Shown here piece after piece: positions 1-7,750 of a DNA stretch of 53,186 nt. Position 1 is the first letter of the stretch; each line of letters begins with the position of its first letter. The DNA lies in NCBI GenBank assembly GCA_905235685.1, contig CAJOMO010000004.1, forward strand, positions 1-53,186, read 5' to 3'. Origin of the DNA: an uncultured Selenomonadaceae bacterium. GTDB lineage: Bacteria; Bacillota; Negativicutes; Selenomonadales; Selenomonadaceae. The notes below the pieces were generated by a model. The model was not told the DNA's origin. It made no database searches and worked only from the letters and a program-made list of their open reading frames with translations. The translations under genes were made by a program, and so were the position numbers.

Positions 1-77
1 CGCGCTTGTCACGTGATGTGACAATCCGCGCCGCCCTTTTCTTTGCTAGGCGTTTCTTTTCGTGAAAAGAAATGCCG
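1..77 (-). repeat. Structured 3'-end repeat, copy A (cut by window edge)
   Basis: On the minus strand this begins 4 nt after the dcuB-like stop codon. It aligns almost base for base with the first 70 nt of copy B at 7035-7173 and in structure with copy C at 41011-41125. Hairpin 1 pairs 53-61 with 64-72. A second copy of the hairpin arm lies at 36-44. Hairpin 2 pairs 6-12 with 18-24 (7 bp) around the minus-strand loop ATCAC. The third hairpin seen in B and C would lie beyond the window edge. Function is unknown; position suggests a role in the 3' untranslated region. Confidence 0.85.
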
Positions 78-81
78 ATAA

Positions 82-1422
82 TTACAGTACGATATGAGCC
101 ATAATGAAACCGACGCAACAGCCGCTTATGACGCCGATAAGTCCAGGTATCATAAAGCTGTGATTCAAAATATATTTGCCAATGCGAGTCGTGCCGGAGC
201 GGTCGAAACCGATACAAGCCAAATCGGACGGATAAGTCGGCAGGAAGAAATAACCGTAGCACGCGCTGATAAATGACATAACAATTACAGGATCCATTCC
301 AACGCTCAGCGCCATTGGAAAAACAATCGCGATAGCCGCCGCCTGCGAATTTACCAGCTTTGAAGTCAAAAACGCAATTACCGCAAAAGCCCACGGATAT
401 TCTTGAACAGCGCTGCCGAGAAATTCTTTCAAGAAATTCATATGCGCGCCAAAACAAGTATTCGCCATCCACGCAACGCCGTAAACCGACACCAGCGCCA
501 CGATACCCGATTTGAAAACTTGACTGTTACCGACGTCTTTGGCTTTGACTTTGCAGACGAACAAAATAACCGCCGCCACCAACAACATTACCATTTGAAT
601 TACCGCTGTCATTGATATTGCTTTCATTTCACCCTTAGCGTTCGGGAAGTGCGGCAACAAATCCGGAAAATTCCCCAGCGCCGCGATAACCAAAATTCCC
701 GCGAAGAAAATATACATTGCGTGATAAAAACTGGACGGCAATTCTTTTCCCTGCAATGATTCAGAATCGCCGTAAACGTACGCCTTGTTTTCGGGGTCTT
801 TGATAAATTCTTGAAAGCGTTCGTCTTTGTCTAAATCTTTGCCACGCCGGTAACTCCACAGCGCCGCGAAAAATACGCCCAAACCCGTTGCCGGAACTGA
901 TACCGCTAAAATTTGTAAAACCGTGTAATGATAGCCCGCCGCCGCCATAAATCCGACGATTGAAACAATCGCAACAGAAACCGGCGACGCGCAAATTCCC
1001 ATCTGCGACGCAACCGACGCTACCGCCATTGGGCGCTCCGGTCGAATGTTCTGCTTTATCGCTATGTCGTAGATTATCGGGAACATCGTATAAACTACGT
1101 GCCCCGTGCCGCACAGTACCGTTAAAAACCAGGTTGTCATGGGCGCTAAAATGGTTACGTGTTTTGGATTGTTGCGCAAAAATTTTTCCGCGTATTGCAG
1201 CATTACCGTTAAGCCGCCCGAAGTTTGCAAAAACCCCGCGCACGTTACCACGGCTAAAATCGTCAGCATTACGTCAATCGGCGGCGAACCTGGCTTATAA
1301 CCAAATACAAATACGAAAATTACAAGTCCTATGCCGCTTATCACGGCTAAGCCAATTCCGCCGTGCCGAACGCCAATTATCAAGCACGCCAGCAATACCA
1401 AAAATCCCGCAAGCATTTCCAT
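82..1422 (-). CDS. dcuB: Anaerobic C4-dicarboxylate transporter, DcuA/DcuB family
   Basis: A 446-residue polytopic inner-membrane protein made almost wholly of hydrophobic segments. The residues around GTGHVVYTMFPIIYDIA and RPMAVASVASQMGICASPV match the Dcu family, which exchanges fumarate, malate or aspartate for succinate during anaerobic fumarate respiration. The full length fits the family (about 440-450). An in-frame GTG lies 9 nt upstream, but the GAGGTG ribosome binding site is correctly spaced only for the ATG at 1422, so that start is chosen. It is transcribed away from the grpE operon and ends just before repeat copy A. Assignment to DcuB rather than DcuA is from overall resemblance and is less certain. 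Confidence 0.9.
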   Translation of the reverse strand: MEMLAGFLVLLACLIIGVRHGGIGLAVISGIGLVIFVFVFGYKPGSPPIDVMLTILAVVTCAGFLQTSGGLTVMLQYAEKFLRNNPKHVTILAPMTTWFLTVLCGTGHVVYTMFPIIYDIAIKQNIRPERPMAVASVASQMGICASPVSVAIVSIVGFMAAAGYHYTVLQILAVSVPATGLGVFFAALWSYRRGKDLDKDERFQEFIKDPENKAYVYGDSESLQGKELPSSFYHAMYIFFAGILVIAALGNFPDLLPHFPNAKGEMKAISMTAVIQMVMLLVAAVILFVCKVKAKDVGNSQVFKSGIVALVSVYGVAWMANTCFGAHMNFLKEFLGSAVQEYPWAFAVIAFLTSKLVNSQAAAIAIVFPMALSVGMDPVIVMSFISACYGYFFLPTYPSDLACIGFDRSGTTRIGKYILNHSFMIPGLIGVISGCCVGFIMAHIVL

Positions 1423-1517
1423 TAGTCTCACCTCTTCCTAAAAGTTTGCATATTTATTCTATTCGTGCAGTACTTTTCCTGCCGCTTTAGCAACTAAAAC
1501 TAATTTCAATTTGCCTA

Positions 1518-1546
1518 TTGACTTTTTGTCTAATTGGTGATAACCT
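1518..1546 (+). promoter_or_regulatory. Predicted sigma-70-type promoter of the grpE-dnaK-dnaJ operon
   Basis: TTGACT at 1518-1523 and TAACCT at 1541-1546 are separated by 17 nt. The -35 is strong and the -10 weak. No full CIRCE operator (TTAGCACTC-N9-GAGTGCTAA) is visible between 1423 and 1576, and hrcA is not in the window, so HrcA control is not supported here. Confidence 0.45.
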
Positions 1547-1576
1547 TACACCATCAAAACGAAAGGGGCTGGGGAA

Positions 1577-2146
1577 TTGGCGGACGACAAAAAAATTGTA
1601 GTTGAAAATGAGGACGGTGACAGCGCGGAGTTAAATGCAAATCTGGCATCTTCTCCGGAAGAAATAAACGCGGATAACAACGATTTAAATTTGCTGGCGG
1701 ATTTGGAAAAAGTTAAAACCGAACTCGCGGCGAAAAATGACAGACTTTTAAGGTTACAGGCGGATTTTGACAATTTCCGCAAGCGCGCGGCTAAAGACAA
1801 ATCCGAATTGGGCGCGTCGATTGAGCAAAATTTTTTGGCTGATTTATTGCCGGTGGTTGATAATTTCGGGCGGGCGCTTTCTCACAGCGAAACTTCGGAC
1901 GCCGAGACTTTGCGCAAAGGCATTACAATGATTTGGAATGAATTTGTCAAAGTCCTCACCAAACACGGGCTTGAAGCTATCGATACTGAAAATCAGAAAT
2001 TCGACCCGCATTATCATCAATCCGTCGGCAATGTCAAAGACGAAACTAAGGAAGACGATATGATTGCCGCCGAACTTCAGCGCGGTTATATGGCGCACGG
2101 CAAAGTCATTCGTGCAAGTATGGTTCAAGTTGTTAATAATGATTAA
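1577..2146 (+). CDS. grpE: Nucleotide exchange factor GrpE
   Basis: A 189-residue cytoplasmic co-chaperone that releases ADP from DnaK. The acidic N-terminus (about 1-45) is followed by a long coiled-coil helix ending in LRLQADFDNFRKRAAKDK, the helical bundle with LLPVVDNFGRALS, and the C-terminal beta domain with FDPHYHQSV and the GYMAHGKVIRASMVQV tail, all typical of GrpE. The start is TTG, placed 8 nt after GAAAGGGG. It is followed after 18 nt by dnaK. Two divergent GrpE-like proteins occur elsewhere in the window (11698-12273 and 24781-25851), each with its own Hsp70. Confidence 0.96.
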   Translation: MADDKKIVVENEDGDSAELNANLASSPEEINADNNDLNLLADLEKVKTELAAKNDRLLRLQADFDNFRKRAAKDKSELGASIEQNFLADLLPVVDNFGRALSHSETSDAETLRKGITMIWNEFVKVLTKHGLEAIDTENQKFDPHYHQSVGNVKDETKEDDMIAAELQRGYMAHGKVIRASMVQVVNND

Positions 2147-2164
2147 TTTTGGAGGCAAAAAATT

Positions 2165-4021
2165 ATGAGTAAAGTTATCGGTATAGATTTAGGTACTACA
2201 AACAGTGTTGTTAGCGTATTGGAAGGCGGCGAGCCTACGGTTATCACGAATCCGGAAGGCAGCAGAATCACGCCGTCGGTTGTCGGTTTTACGAAGGACG
2301 GGCAGCGCCTTGTTGGGCAGTTGGCGAAACGTCAAGCTGTTTCAAATCCGGACAGAACAATTTCGTCAATTAAGCGCCATATGGGCGAAAGTTATAAAGT
2401 TACGATTGACGGCAAAGATTATACGCCGCCGGAAATTTCCGCGATGATTTTGCAGAAACTCAAGGCTGACGCAGAAGCTTACCTCGGCGAAACCGTCACG
2501 CAGGCTGTTATCACCGTTCCGGCTTACTTCAACGACAGCCAACGTCAAGCTACCAAAGACGCCGGTAAAATCGCCGGTTTGGAAGTTTTGCGCATAATCA
2601 ACGAGCCCACGGCGGCGGCGCTTGCTTACGGGCTTGACAAAGACAACGACGAAACTATTTTGGTTTTCGACTTGGGCGGCGGTACTTTCGACGTTTCTAT
2701 TCTTGAATTGACTGAAGGCACTTTCGACGTTCAAGCCACCAATGGCGATACGCATTTGGGCGGCGACGATTTCGACAAAAAAGTTATGGACTGGATGGTT
2801 GGCGAATTTAAGAAAGAAAATGGCATTGATTTGTCGACTGATAAAATGGCGGCGCAACGTTTGATTGAGGCGGCTGAAAAGGCTAAAATCGAACTTAGCT
2901 CAATGACTTCGACGAATATTAATCTGCCGTTTGTAACAGCCGACGCGAGCGGTCCGAAACATTTGGATTTGACTTTGACGCGTGCCAAATTTGACGAACT
3001 CACGCGCGATTTGGTTCAGCGTACAATGGGTCCGACCAAAAAAGCTATGGCTGACGCGAAACTTGAGGGCAAAGATATCGACAAAATTATTCTGGTTGGC
3101 GGCTCGACGCGTATTCCGGCTGTGCAAAATGCTATTCGCGAAATTCTCGGCAAAGAACCTTCCAAAGGCATCAATCCGGACGAATGCGTTTCAGTTGGCG
3201 CGGCTATCCAGGGCGGCGTTTTGTCGGGCGAAGTCAAAGACGTGCTCCTGCTTGACGTTACGCCGTTGTCTTTGGGAATTGAAACTTTAGGCGGTGTTTG
3301 CACGAAAATTATTGAGCGCAATACAACCATTCCTACGCAAAAATCGCAAGTCTTTTCGACGGCGTCTGATAATCAGTCGAGCGTTGAGATTCACGTTTTG
3401 CAAGGCGAGCGCGAAATGGCTGCGGGCAATAAAACTTTGGGCAGATTCGTACTTAGCGATATTCCGCCCGCGCCGCGTGGCGTTCCGCAAATCGAAGTTA
3501 CTTTCGACATTGACGCAAACGGTATCGTCAACGTTTCCGCGAAAGACAAAGGTACTGGGCGCGAACAAAAAATTACAATCCAATCTTCAAGCGGCATGAG
3601 CAAAGAAGATATCGACCGCATGGTTAAGGAAGCGGCGGCGCACGAAGCTGAAGATAAAAAACAGCGCGAGGCGGCGGACGCTAAAAACGAAGCCGAGCAA
3701 ACCGTTTATCAGGCGGAAAAAACTTGCAAAGACTTCGAAGGCAAAGTTGACGCCAATTTGATTAAAGACGTTCAAACGGCGGCTGAATCTTTGAAATCCG
3801 ATTTGAATAATGCTGACGTCGAGACGCTCAAGAAAAAAACTGAAGCCGTTCGTCAAGCGCTGTACAAATTGAGTTCGGCGGCTTATCAGAGCGGCGCGGC
3901 GGGGCAGAATTACAGTCAACAAAGCGATAATTCTTCACAACAACAGGAAAATACTAAGGCTGAAAGTGACGACGGCACGATTGACGCCGAATATACCGAA
4001 ATGCGCAAGGACAAAAAATAA
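2165..4021 (+). CDS. dnaK: Molecular chaperone DnaK (Hsp70)
   Basis: A 618-residue canonical Hsp70. The ATPase domain (1 to about 365) shows [17 protein letters not shown], the [10 protein letters not shown] hinge, [14 protein letters not shown] and the adenosine motif [15 protein letters not shown]. The [11 protein letters not shown] linker leads into the substrate-binding beta domain and a helical lid with a Q/S/N-rich tail ending in the acidic [11 protein letters not shown]. Strong ribosome binding site GGAGGC. Works with GrpE upstream and DnaJ downstream. This is the only one of the three Hsp70s in the window with the complete standard architecture. Confidence 0.98.
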   Translation: MSKVIGIDLGTTNSVVSVLEGGEPTVITNPEGSRITPSVVGFTKDGQRLVGQLAKRQAVSNPDRTISSIKRHMGESYKVTIDGKDYTPPEISAMILQKLKADAEAYLGETVTQAVITVPAYFNDSQRQATKDAGKIAGLEVLRIINEPTAAALAYGLDKDNDETILVFDLGGGTFDVSILELTEGTFDVQATNGDTHLGGDDFDKKVMDWMVGEFKKENGIDLSTDKMAAQRLIEAAEKAKIELSSMTSTNINLPFVTADASGPKHLDLTLTRAKFDELTRDLVQRTMGPTKKAMADAKLEGKDIDKIILVGGSTRIPAVQNAIREILGKEPSKGINPDECVSVGAAIQGGVLSGEVKDVLLLDVTPLSLGIETLGGVCTKIIERNTTIPTQKSQVFSTASDNQSSVEIHVLQGEREMAAGNKTLGRFVLSDIPPAPRGVPQIEVTFDIDANGIVNVSAKDKGTGREQKITIQSSSGMSKEDIDRMVKEAAAHEAEDKKQREAADAKNEAEQTVYQAEKTCKDFEGKVDANLIKDVQTAAESLKSDLNNADVETLKKKTEAVRQALYKLSSAAYQSGAAGQNYSQQSDNSSQQQENTKAESDDGTIDAEYTEMRKDKK

Positions 4022-4053
4022 TCCGTAAACATTTTTCATAAGTAAAATCGACG

Positions 4054-4088
4054 CGGGGAGAGAGCTTAATACTCTCTTCCCGTTATTT
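4054..4088 (+). terminator. dnaK-dnaJ intergenic hairpin, attenuator-like
   Basis: An 11-bp stem with one G-U pair (4054-4064 with 4072-4082, loop of 7) is followed by TTATTT. The weak U tract and its position inside the operon suggest partial termination or mRNA processing that lowers dnaJ relative to dnaK, rather than a full stop. Confidence 0.6.
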
Positions 4089-4105
4089 GCGTAGAGGGTG
4101 AGATT

Positions 4106-5284
4106 ATGGCAGACAAACCTAAGGACTTGTACGAAATTCTCGGCGTTAATAAAAACGCCACCGACGACGAAATTAAGAAGGCTTACAAGAAACTGGCGAA
4201 ACAATATCATCCGGATTTAAACCGCGAAGATCCCAAAAAAGCCGAGGAAAAAATGAAGGAAATTAACGTCGCCTACGATATTTTGAAAGATCCGCAGAAA
4301 CGCGCGCAATACGACCAATTTGGACACGCGGCTTTTCAACCAGGCGGCGGCGGTGGCGGTGCTGGCGCTGGATTTGGCGGCTTTGACGGCTTTGATATGG
4401 GCGGTATGTTCAACGGCGGCACTTTCGATATGGGCGATATTTTCGAGCAATTTTTCGGCGGCGCACGGCGAAATTCAAATCGTCAGCCTGGACCGGAGCG
4501 CGGCGCTGATTTGCGTTACGATTTGACGATTAGCTTTGAAGACGCGGCTTTTGGCAAAGAAATGAATATCAAAGTTCCGCGAATGGAGCCTTGCGAAGAA
4601 TGCGACGGCACGGGCGCGGCTAAGGGAACTACGCCGGAAACTTGCCCCGATTGTAAAGGTACGGGCATGCGGCAAACTATGACGCGCACGGCTTTTGGCG
4701 TTATCTCAAATGCGCGCCCCTGCGAGCGCTGTCACGGCACAGGCAAAATTATAAAAAATCCTTGTCCGCACTGTCACGGCAACGGCAAAGTTCGCGTCGA
4801 GCGCGATATCAAAGTCAATATTCCAAAGGGCGTCGACAATGGCACGCGGCTTCGTATTCAAAACGGCGGGCAGGCGGGCACACGCGGCGGCTCGGCGGGC
4901 GATTTGTACGTTTACATAAATATCAAGCCGCATCAGACTTTCACGCGCGAAGGCGTTGACGTTTATTGCGAAGTGCCGATTAGTTTTGTCCAGGCAACTT
5001 TGGGCGCGACTGTCAAAGCGCCGACTCTTGACGGCTTGATTGAGCTGAAAATTCCCGAAGGTACGCAATCCGGCACTGTTTTAAGAATCCGCGGCAAAGG
5101 TATTCAGCAACTGCGCGGTGAAGGGCGCGGCGACGAATTTGTCAAGGTTAAAGTTTTGACGCCGAAAAATCTTTCCGCATATCAGCGAAAACTTTTGCAG
5201 GACTTTGAAAAAAGCGGTACTGACGCGACCAATAATCCGGAACAAAAATCTTTCCTCGACAAGCTGAAGGATTTGTTCAAATGA
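4106..5284 (+). CDS. dnaJ: Co-chaperone DnaJ (Hsp40)
   Basis: A 392-residue class A J-protein. The J domain (about 7-72) carries YHPD; a Gly/Phe-rich linker with a GGGGGGAGAG run follows (about 75-130). The zinc-binding region has four CxxCxGxG repeats: CEECDGTG, CPDCKGTG, CERCHGTG and CPHCHGNG. The C-terminal peptide-binding domain is complete. It stimulates DnaK ATPase and delivers clients. Ribosome binding site AGAGGGTGAG. It is the only J-domain gene in the window although three Hsp70s are present. Its stop overlaps the next start (ATGA). Confidence 0.98.
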   Translation: MADKPKDLYEILGVNKNATDDEIKKAYKKLAKQYHPDLNREDPKKAEEKMKEINVAYDILKDPQKRAQYDQFGHAAFQPGGGGGGAGAGFGGFDGFDMGGMFNGGTFDMGDIFEQFFGGARRNSNRQPGPERGADLRYDLTISFEDAAFGKEMNIKVPRMEPCEECDGTGAAKGTTPETCPDCKGTGMRQTMTRTAFGVISNARPCERCHGTGKIIKNPCPHCHGNGKVRVERDIKVNIPKGVDNGTRLRIQNGGQAGTRGGSAGDLYVYINIKPHQTFTREGVDVYCEVPISFVQATLGATVKAPTLDGLIELKIPEGTQSGTVLRIRGKGIQQLRGEGRGDEFVKVKVLTPKNLSAYQRKLLQDFEKSGTDATNNPEQKSFLDKLKDLFK

Positions 5285-5844
5285 TTTACCTGCAACTTTT
5301 CCTTGAATTTGCAAAAATCAGTCTGGTATGCGTGGGCGGCGGTTATGCGTCAATGCCGCTGATTCAAGCGGTAGTCGTCGACAATTACCATTGGCTGAGC
5401 ATGAGCGAATTTATTGACGTGTTTACAATTTCGCAAATGACGCCAGGACCGATAGGAATAAACGCAGCGACTTTTTCGGGAATGAAGACGGCGGGAATTT
5501 TCGGGGCAATCTGCGCGACGATGGGTTTTGTGACGCCGAGTATATTTCTGTGCATAATTTTGGCGAAGATAATTTTCAAGTACGGCGACCTCGGCGCAAT
5601 TCACGGGATTTTAAACGGCTTGAGACCGGCGGTAATGGCGTTAATCGCGGCGGCGTGCATAAGTTTCGTTTTAATGGCAGTTTGGAACGTTGAAGAAATG
5701 CCGGAAGATTTTTCGTCGACTTTCGACTTGAAGAGCGCAATAATTTTAATCGGCGCGTTAATTGCGGTGCGGCTGAAAATCGGCGTCATAAAAGTTTTAA
5801 TCGCGGCGGGCGTTGCGGGAATAATTTTAGGAAGGATTTTTTAA
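5281..5844 (+). CDS. Chromate transporter family protein, short (single-domain) form
   Basis: A 187-residue integral membrane protein. CVGGGYASMPLIQ near the N-terminus and ISQMTPGPIGINAATFSG match the CHR (ChrA) domain. Known short CHR proteins are usually encoded as adjacent pairs that form one transporter, whereas only one is present here; the next gene is too small and unlike it. It could act as a homodimer or move another anion. The ATGA overlap with dnaJ and zero spacing to the next gene indicate cotranscription with the chaperone operon, which is unusual. Confidence 0.85.
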   Translation: MIYLQLFLEFAKISLVCVGGGYASMPLIQAVVVDNYHWLSMSEFIDVFTISQMTPGPIGINAATFSGMKTAGIFGAICATMGFVTPSIFLCIILAKIIFKYGDLGAIHGILNGLRPAVMALIAAACISFVLMAVWNVEEMPEDFSSTFDLKSAIILIGALIAVRLKIGVIKVLIAAGVAGIILGRIF

Positions 5845-6078
5845 ATGTTTCTGACTTGGTTTAAAATTGTATGCGAAATAAACTTTTTCATATTTCCAAT
5901 AAGCGCGGGATTTTTGACGTACCGAAAAATTCACGGCAGACCGGCGGGGCGATATTTAACCATGACGATAATGAGCGGAATTGTGCTGATATTGTCGTGG
6001 ATTGGATTTTTGATAAACCACACGCCGGAGCAAAAGGCGGAAATGATTAAGCAAATCGAAGAATCTTTGAACGAGTGA
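5845..6078 (+). CDS. Small membrane protein of unknown function
   Basis: 77 residues with two predicted membrane segments (about 8-24 and 38-57) and a charged C-terminal tail EQKAEMIKQIEESLNE. It starts immediately after the chromate-family stop codon, with AGGAAGG upstream, so it is a genuine translated unit of the operon. I do not recognise the family. Its place between two carriers suggests a membrane accessory role, which is inference. Confidence 0.6.
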   Translation: MFLTWFKIVCEINFFIFPISAGFLTYRKIHGRPAGRYLTMTIMSGIVLILSWIGFLINHTPEQKAEMIKQIEESLNE

Positions 6079-6084
6079 TTGAAA

Positions 6085-7026
6085 ATGTTTAGCAATTTTA
6101 TAGTGGCGTTGAGCGCGGTATTGCCAATGTTTTGTTTGATGGCGGTCGGGGCGTTCGTGAAAATGAGCAAATTGCTCACGGACGAAGAACTTAACCACAT
6201 GAACAGAATGGTTTTCCGCGTGTTTTTTTTCTGTATGTTATTCTACAGCATTTACACGACGGATTTGTCGGCAACATTTCGCCCGAATTTAATGTTGTTC
6301 GGCGCGTGCAGTGTACTTTTGCTTTTCGTTTTGTTAATGATAATAATTCCGCGGATTGAGCCGGAAAATAAGCGGCGCGGCGTAATGGTGCAGGCGATTT
6401 TTCGTAGCAATTTTGTAATAATGGGCGTGCCGATAGTTGCGAATATTTTTGGCGATGAAAATATCGCTGTAACGACAATGATGATAGCCGTTATAATTCC
6501 GATGTACAATATTTTAGCGGTATTTGCGCTTGAAACGTTTCGCGGCGGGAAAATTGCAATTCTGCCGATTTTAGCGGGAATAATAAAAAATCCGCTGATA
6601 TTGGGCGCATTGGCGGGCGCGGTTTTTTTGAATTTGGGCATACATATTCCCGCGCCGATATTGAAACCGATTGGGCAAATTTCCGCGGCAACAACACCGG
6701 TCGCGTTAATAATTTTGGGCGCGTCGTTCAAATTTGGTAGCGTCCAGGCGCACGTCAAGCAATTAATCAAGTGCGTATTCAGCAGGTTAATTTTAGTGCC
6801 GGCGGTAGTTTTGGGCGTGGCGGTAATTTTGGGATTTCGCGGAATAGATTTCGTAACGTTGATAGCAATATTCTGTTCGCCCTGCGCGATAGTTTCTTTT
6901 GCAATGGCGCAACAAATGGGCGGCGACGCTGACCTTGCCGGAAATTGCGTAGTTTTTACTTCGGCGTTATCCTGCGTGACGATTTTTGGCTGGGTGCTTT
7001 TCTTCAAAACGCTCGGTATCTTTTAA
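6085..7026 (+). CDS. AEC-family (auxin efflux carrier/malonate-type) transporter
   Basis: A 313-residue protein with about ten hydrophobic segments in two halves. The N-terminal half includes GAFVKMSKLLTDEELNHMNRMVFRVFF and the C-terminal half includes PLILGALAGAVF, ISAATTPVALIILGASF and the re-entrant CSPCAIVSFAMAQQMGGD, all typical of bacterial AEC permeases (MleP/MdcF relatives). Substrate cannot be read from sequence; organic acids are common for the family. An in-frame TTG lies 6 nt upstream, but ATG at 6085 has the better-spaced GAGTGA. Last gene of the unit; repeat copy B follows 8 nt after its stop. Confidence 0.85.
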   Translation: MFSNFIVALSAVLPMFCLMAVGAFVKMSKLLTDEELNHMNRMVFRVFFFCMLFYSIYTTDLSATFRPNLMLFGACSVLLLFVLLMIIIPRIEPENKRRGVMVQAIFRSNFVIMGVPIVANIFGDENIAVTTMMIAVIIPMYNILAVFALETFRGGKIAILPILAGIIKNPLILGALAGAVFLNLGIHIPAPILKPIGQISAATTPVALIILGASFKFGSVQAHVKQLIKCVFSRLILVPAVVLGVAVILGFRGIDFVTLIAIFCSPCAIVSFAMAQQMGGDADLAGNCVVFTSALSCVTIFGWVLFFKTLGIF

Positions 7027-7034
7027 ACAGTATT

Positions 7035-7173
7035 CAGCATTTCTTTTCACGAAAAGAAACGCTGGCAAAGAAAAGGGCGGCGCGGATTGTCACATCACGT
7101 GATACTAAAGAGCATGCCTTGCTTACGCAAGCCACGCAAGCGCGCCGCGTGGGCCGCCATCCGGCGGCCTCTT
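7035..7173 (+). repeat. Structured 3'-end repeat, copy B (complete)
   Basis: Begins 8 nt after the AEC-carrier stop. Hairpin 1 pairs 7040-7048 with 7051-7059. A second partner arm AAAGAAAAG is at 7067-7075. Hairpin 2 is 7087-7093 with 7099-7105 around loop ATCAC, with its outer pairs decayed compared with copy A. A small extra stem CTTGC/GCAAG lies near 7118-7131. Hairpin 3 pairs GGCCGCC at 7152-7158 with GGCGGCC at 7163-7169 around ATCC. It lies between convergent genes and could also serve as a bidirectional end. No open reading frame of note and no transposase are in it. Confidence 0.88.
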
Positions 7174-7188
7174 ATTTTCGGTTGATTG

Positions 7189-7686
7189 TTAAAATAATGT
7201 CAGCTGTCCATATTCCGGTTCATCGTCAAGTTGCGGCGTTGATACCGGATTTTTTTGTGTCAAAGCGGCGTTTCGAGCAATTTTGTCGCAGCGCTCATTT
7301 AAACTATCGCCCGCGTGTCCTTTCACCCAATTAAATTTTATCTGCCGATTTTCAACAAGCCGATCCAATTTTTGCCACAAATCTTTATTCAAAACCGCGT
7401 CTTTGTTGGCAGTCTTCCAACCGTTTCGTTTCCAATTCGCCAGCCAGCCCTGAGTAAATGCATTTTTCAAATATGCGCTGTCAGTAAAAAGTTCGGCAAA
7501 ATCTTCAGCCGTAATTTTTTTCAAAGCCATAATCGCCGCCGTTAATTCCATTCGGTTATTCGTCGTGCGTGGCGCACTCCCAAAAATTTCTTCGCAATTG
7601 CCGTCCGCGTCAAAAATCAGCGCCGCATAACCGCCCGCGCCCGGGTTGCCCAAACATGAGCCGTCCGTGTAAATTCTGTAATCCAT
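7189..7686 (-). CDS. rnhA: Ribonuclease HI with a C-terminal clamp-binding-like tail
   Basis: A 165-residue type 1 RNase H that cuts the RNA strand of RNA-DNA hybrids. The catalytic set is present at the same numbering as in the E. coli enzyme or within one or two residues: D8 (YTDGS), E47 (NRMEL), D69 (FTDSAY), H124 (KGHAG) and D134 (ERCDKIA). A longer in-frame extension exists upstream, but ATG at 7686 has an ideal AAGGAGG 8 nt before it. The last five residues are QLTLF, a match to the bacterial sliding-clamp-binding consensus QL[SD]LF. Divergent from uvrC. Confidence 0.96.
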   Translation of the reverse strand: MDYRIYTDGSCLGNPGAGGYAALIFDADGNCEEIFGSAPRTTNNRMELTAAIMALKKITAEDFAELFTDSAYLKNAFTQGWLANWKRNGWKTANKDAVLNKDLWQKLDRLVENRQIKFNWVKGHAGDSLNERCDKIARNAALTQKNPVSTPQLDDEPEYGQLTLF

Positions 7687-7750
7687 AGCAAGGCCTCCTT
7701 GACGCGTATGATAAACTATTGCCAAAATAAAAGCTAGAGGTTGACGCGCT

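Noticed and set aside
82..1431. GTG at 1431 as the start of the dcuB-like gene
   Set aside because: The GAGGTG ribosome binding site overlaps this GTG; it is spaced correctly only for ATG at 1422.
1423..1576. CIRCE operator for HrcA upstream of grpE
   Set aside because: Only a partial half-site (TTAGCAACT) is present near 1487; no inverted partner at the right distance.
7035..7173. Repeat copies as insertion sequences or MITEs
   Set aside because: No terminal inverted repeats, target duplications or transposase; fixed position after stop codons and compensatory stems fit an RNA element better.
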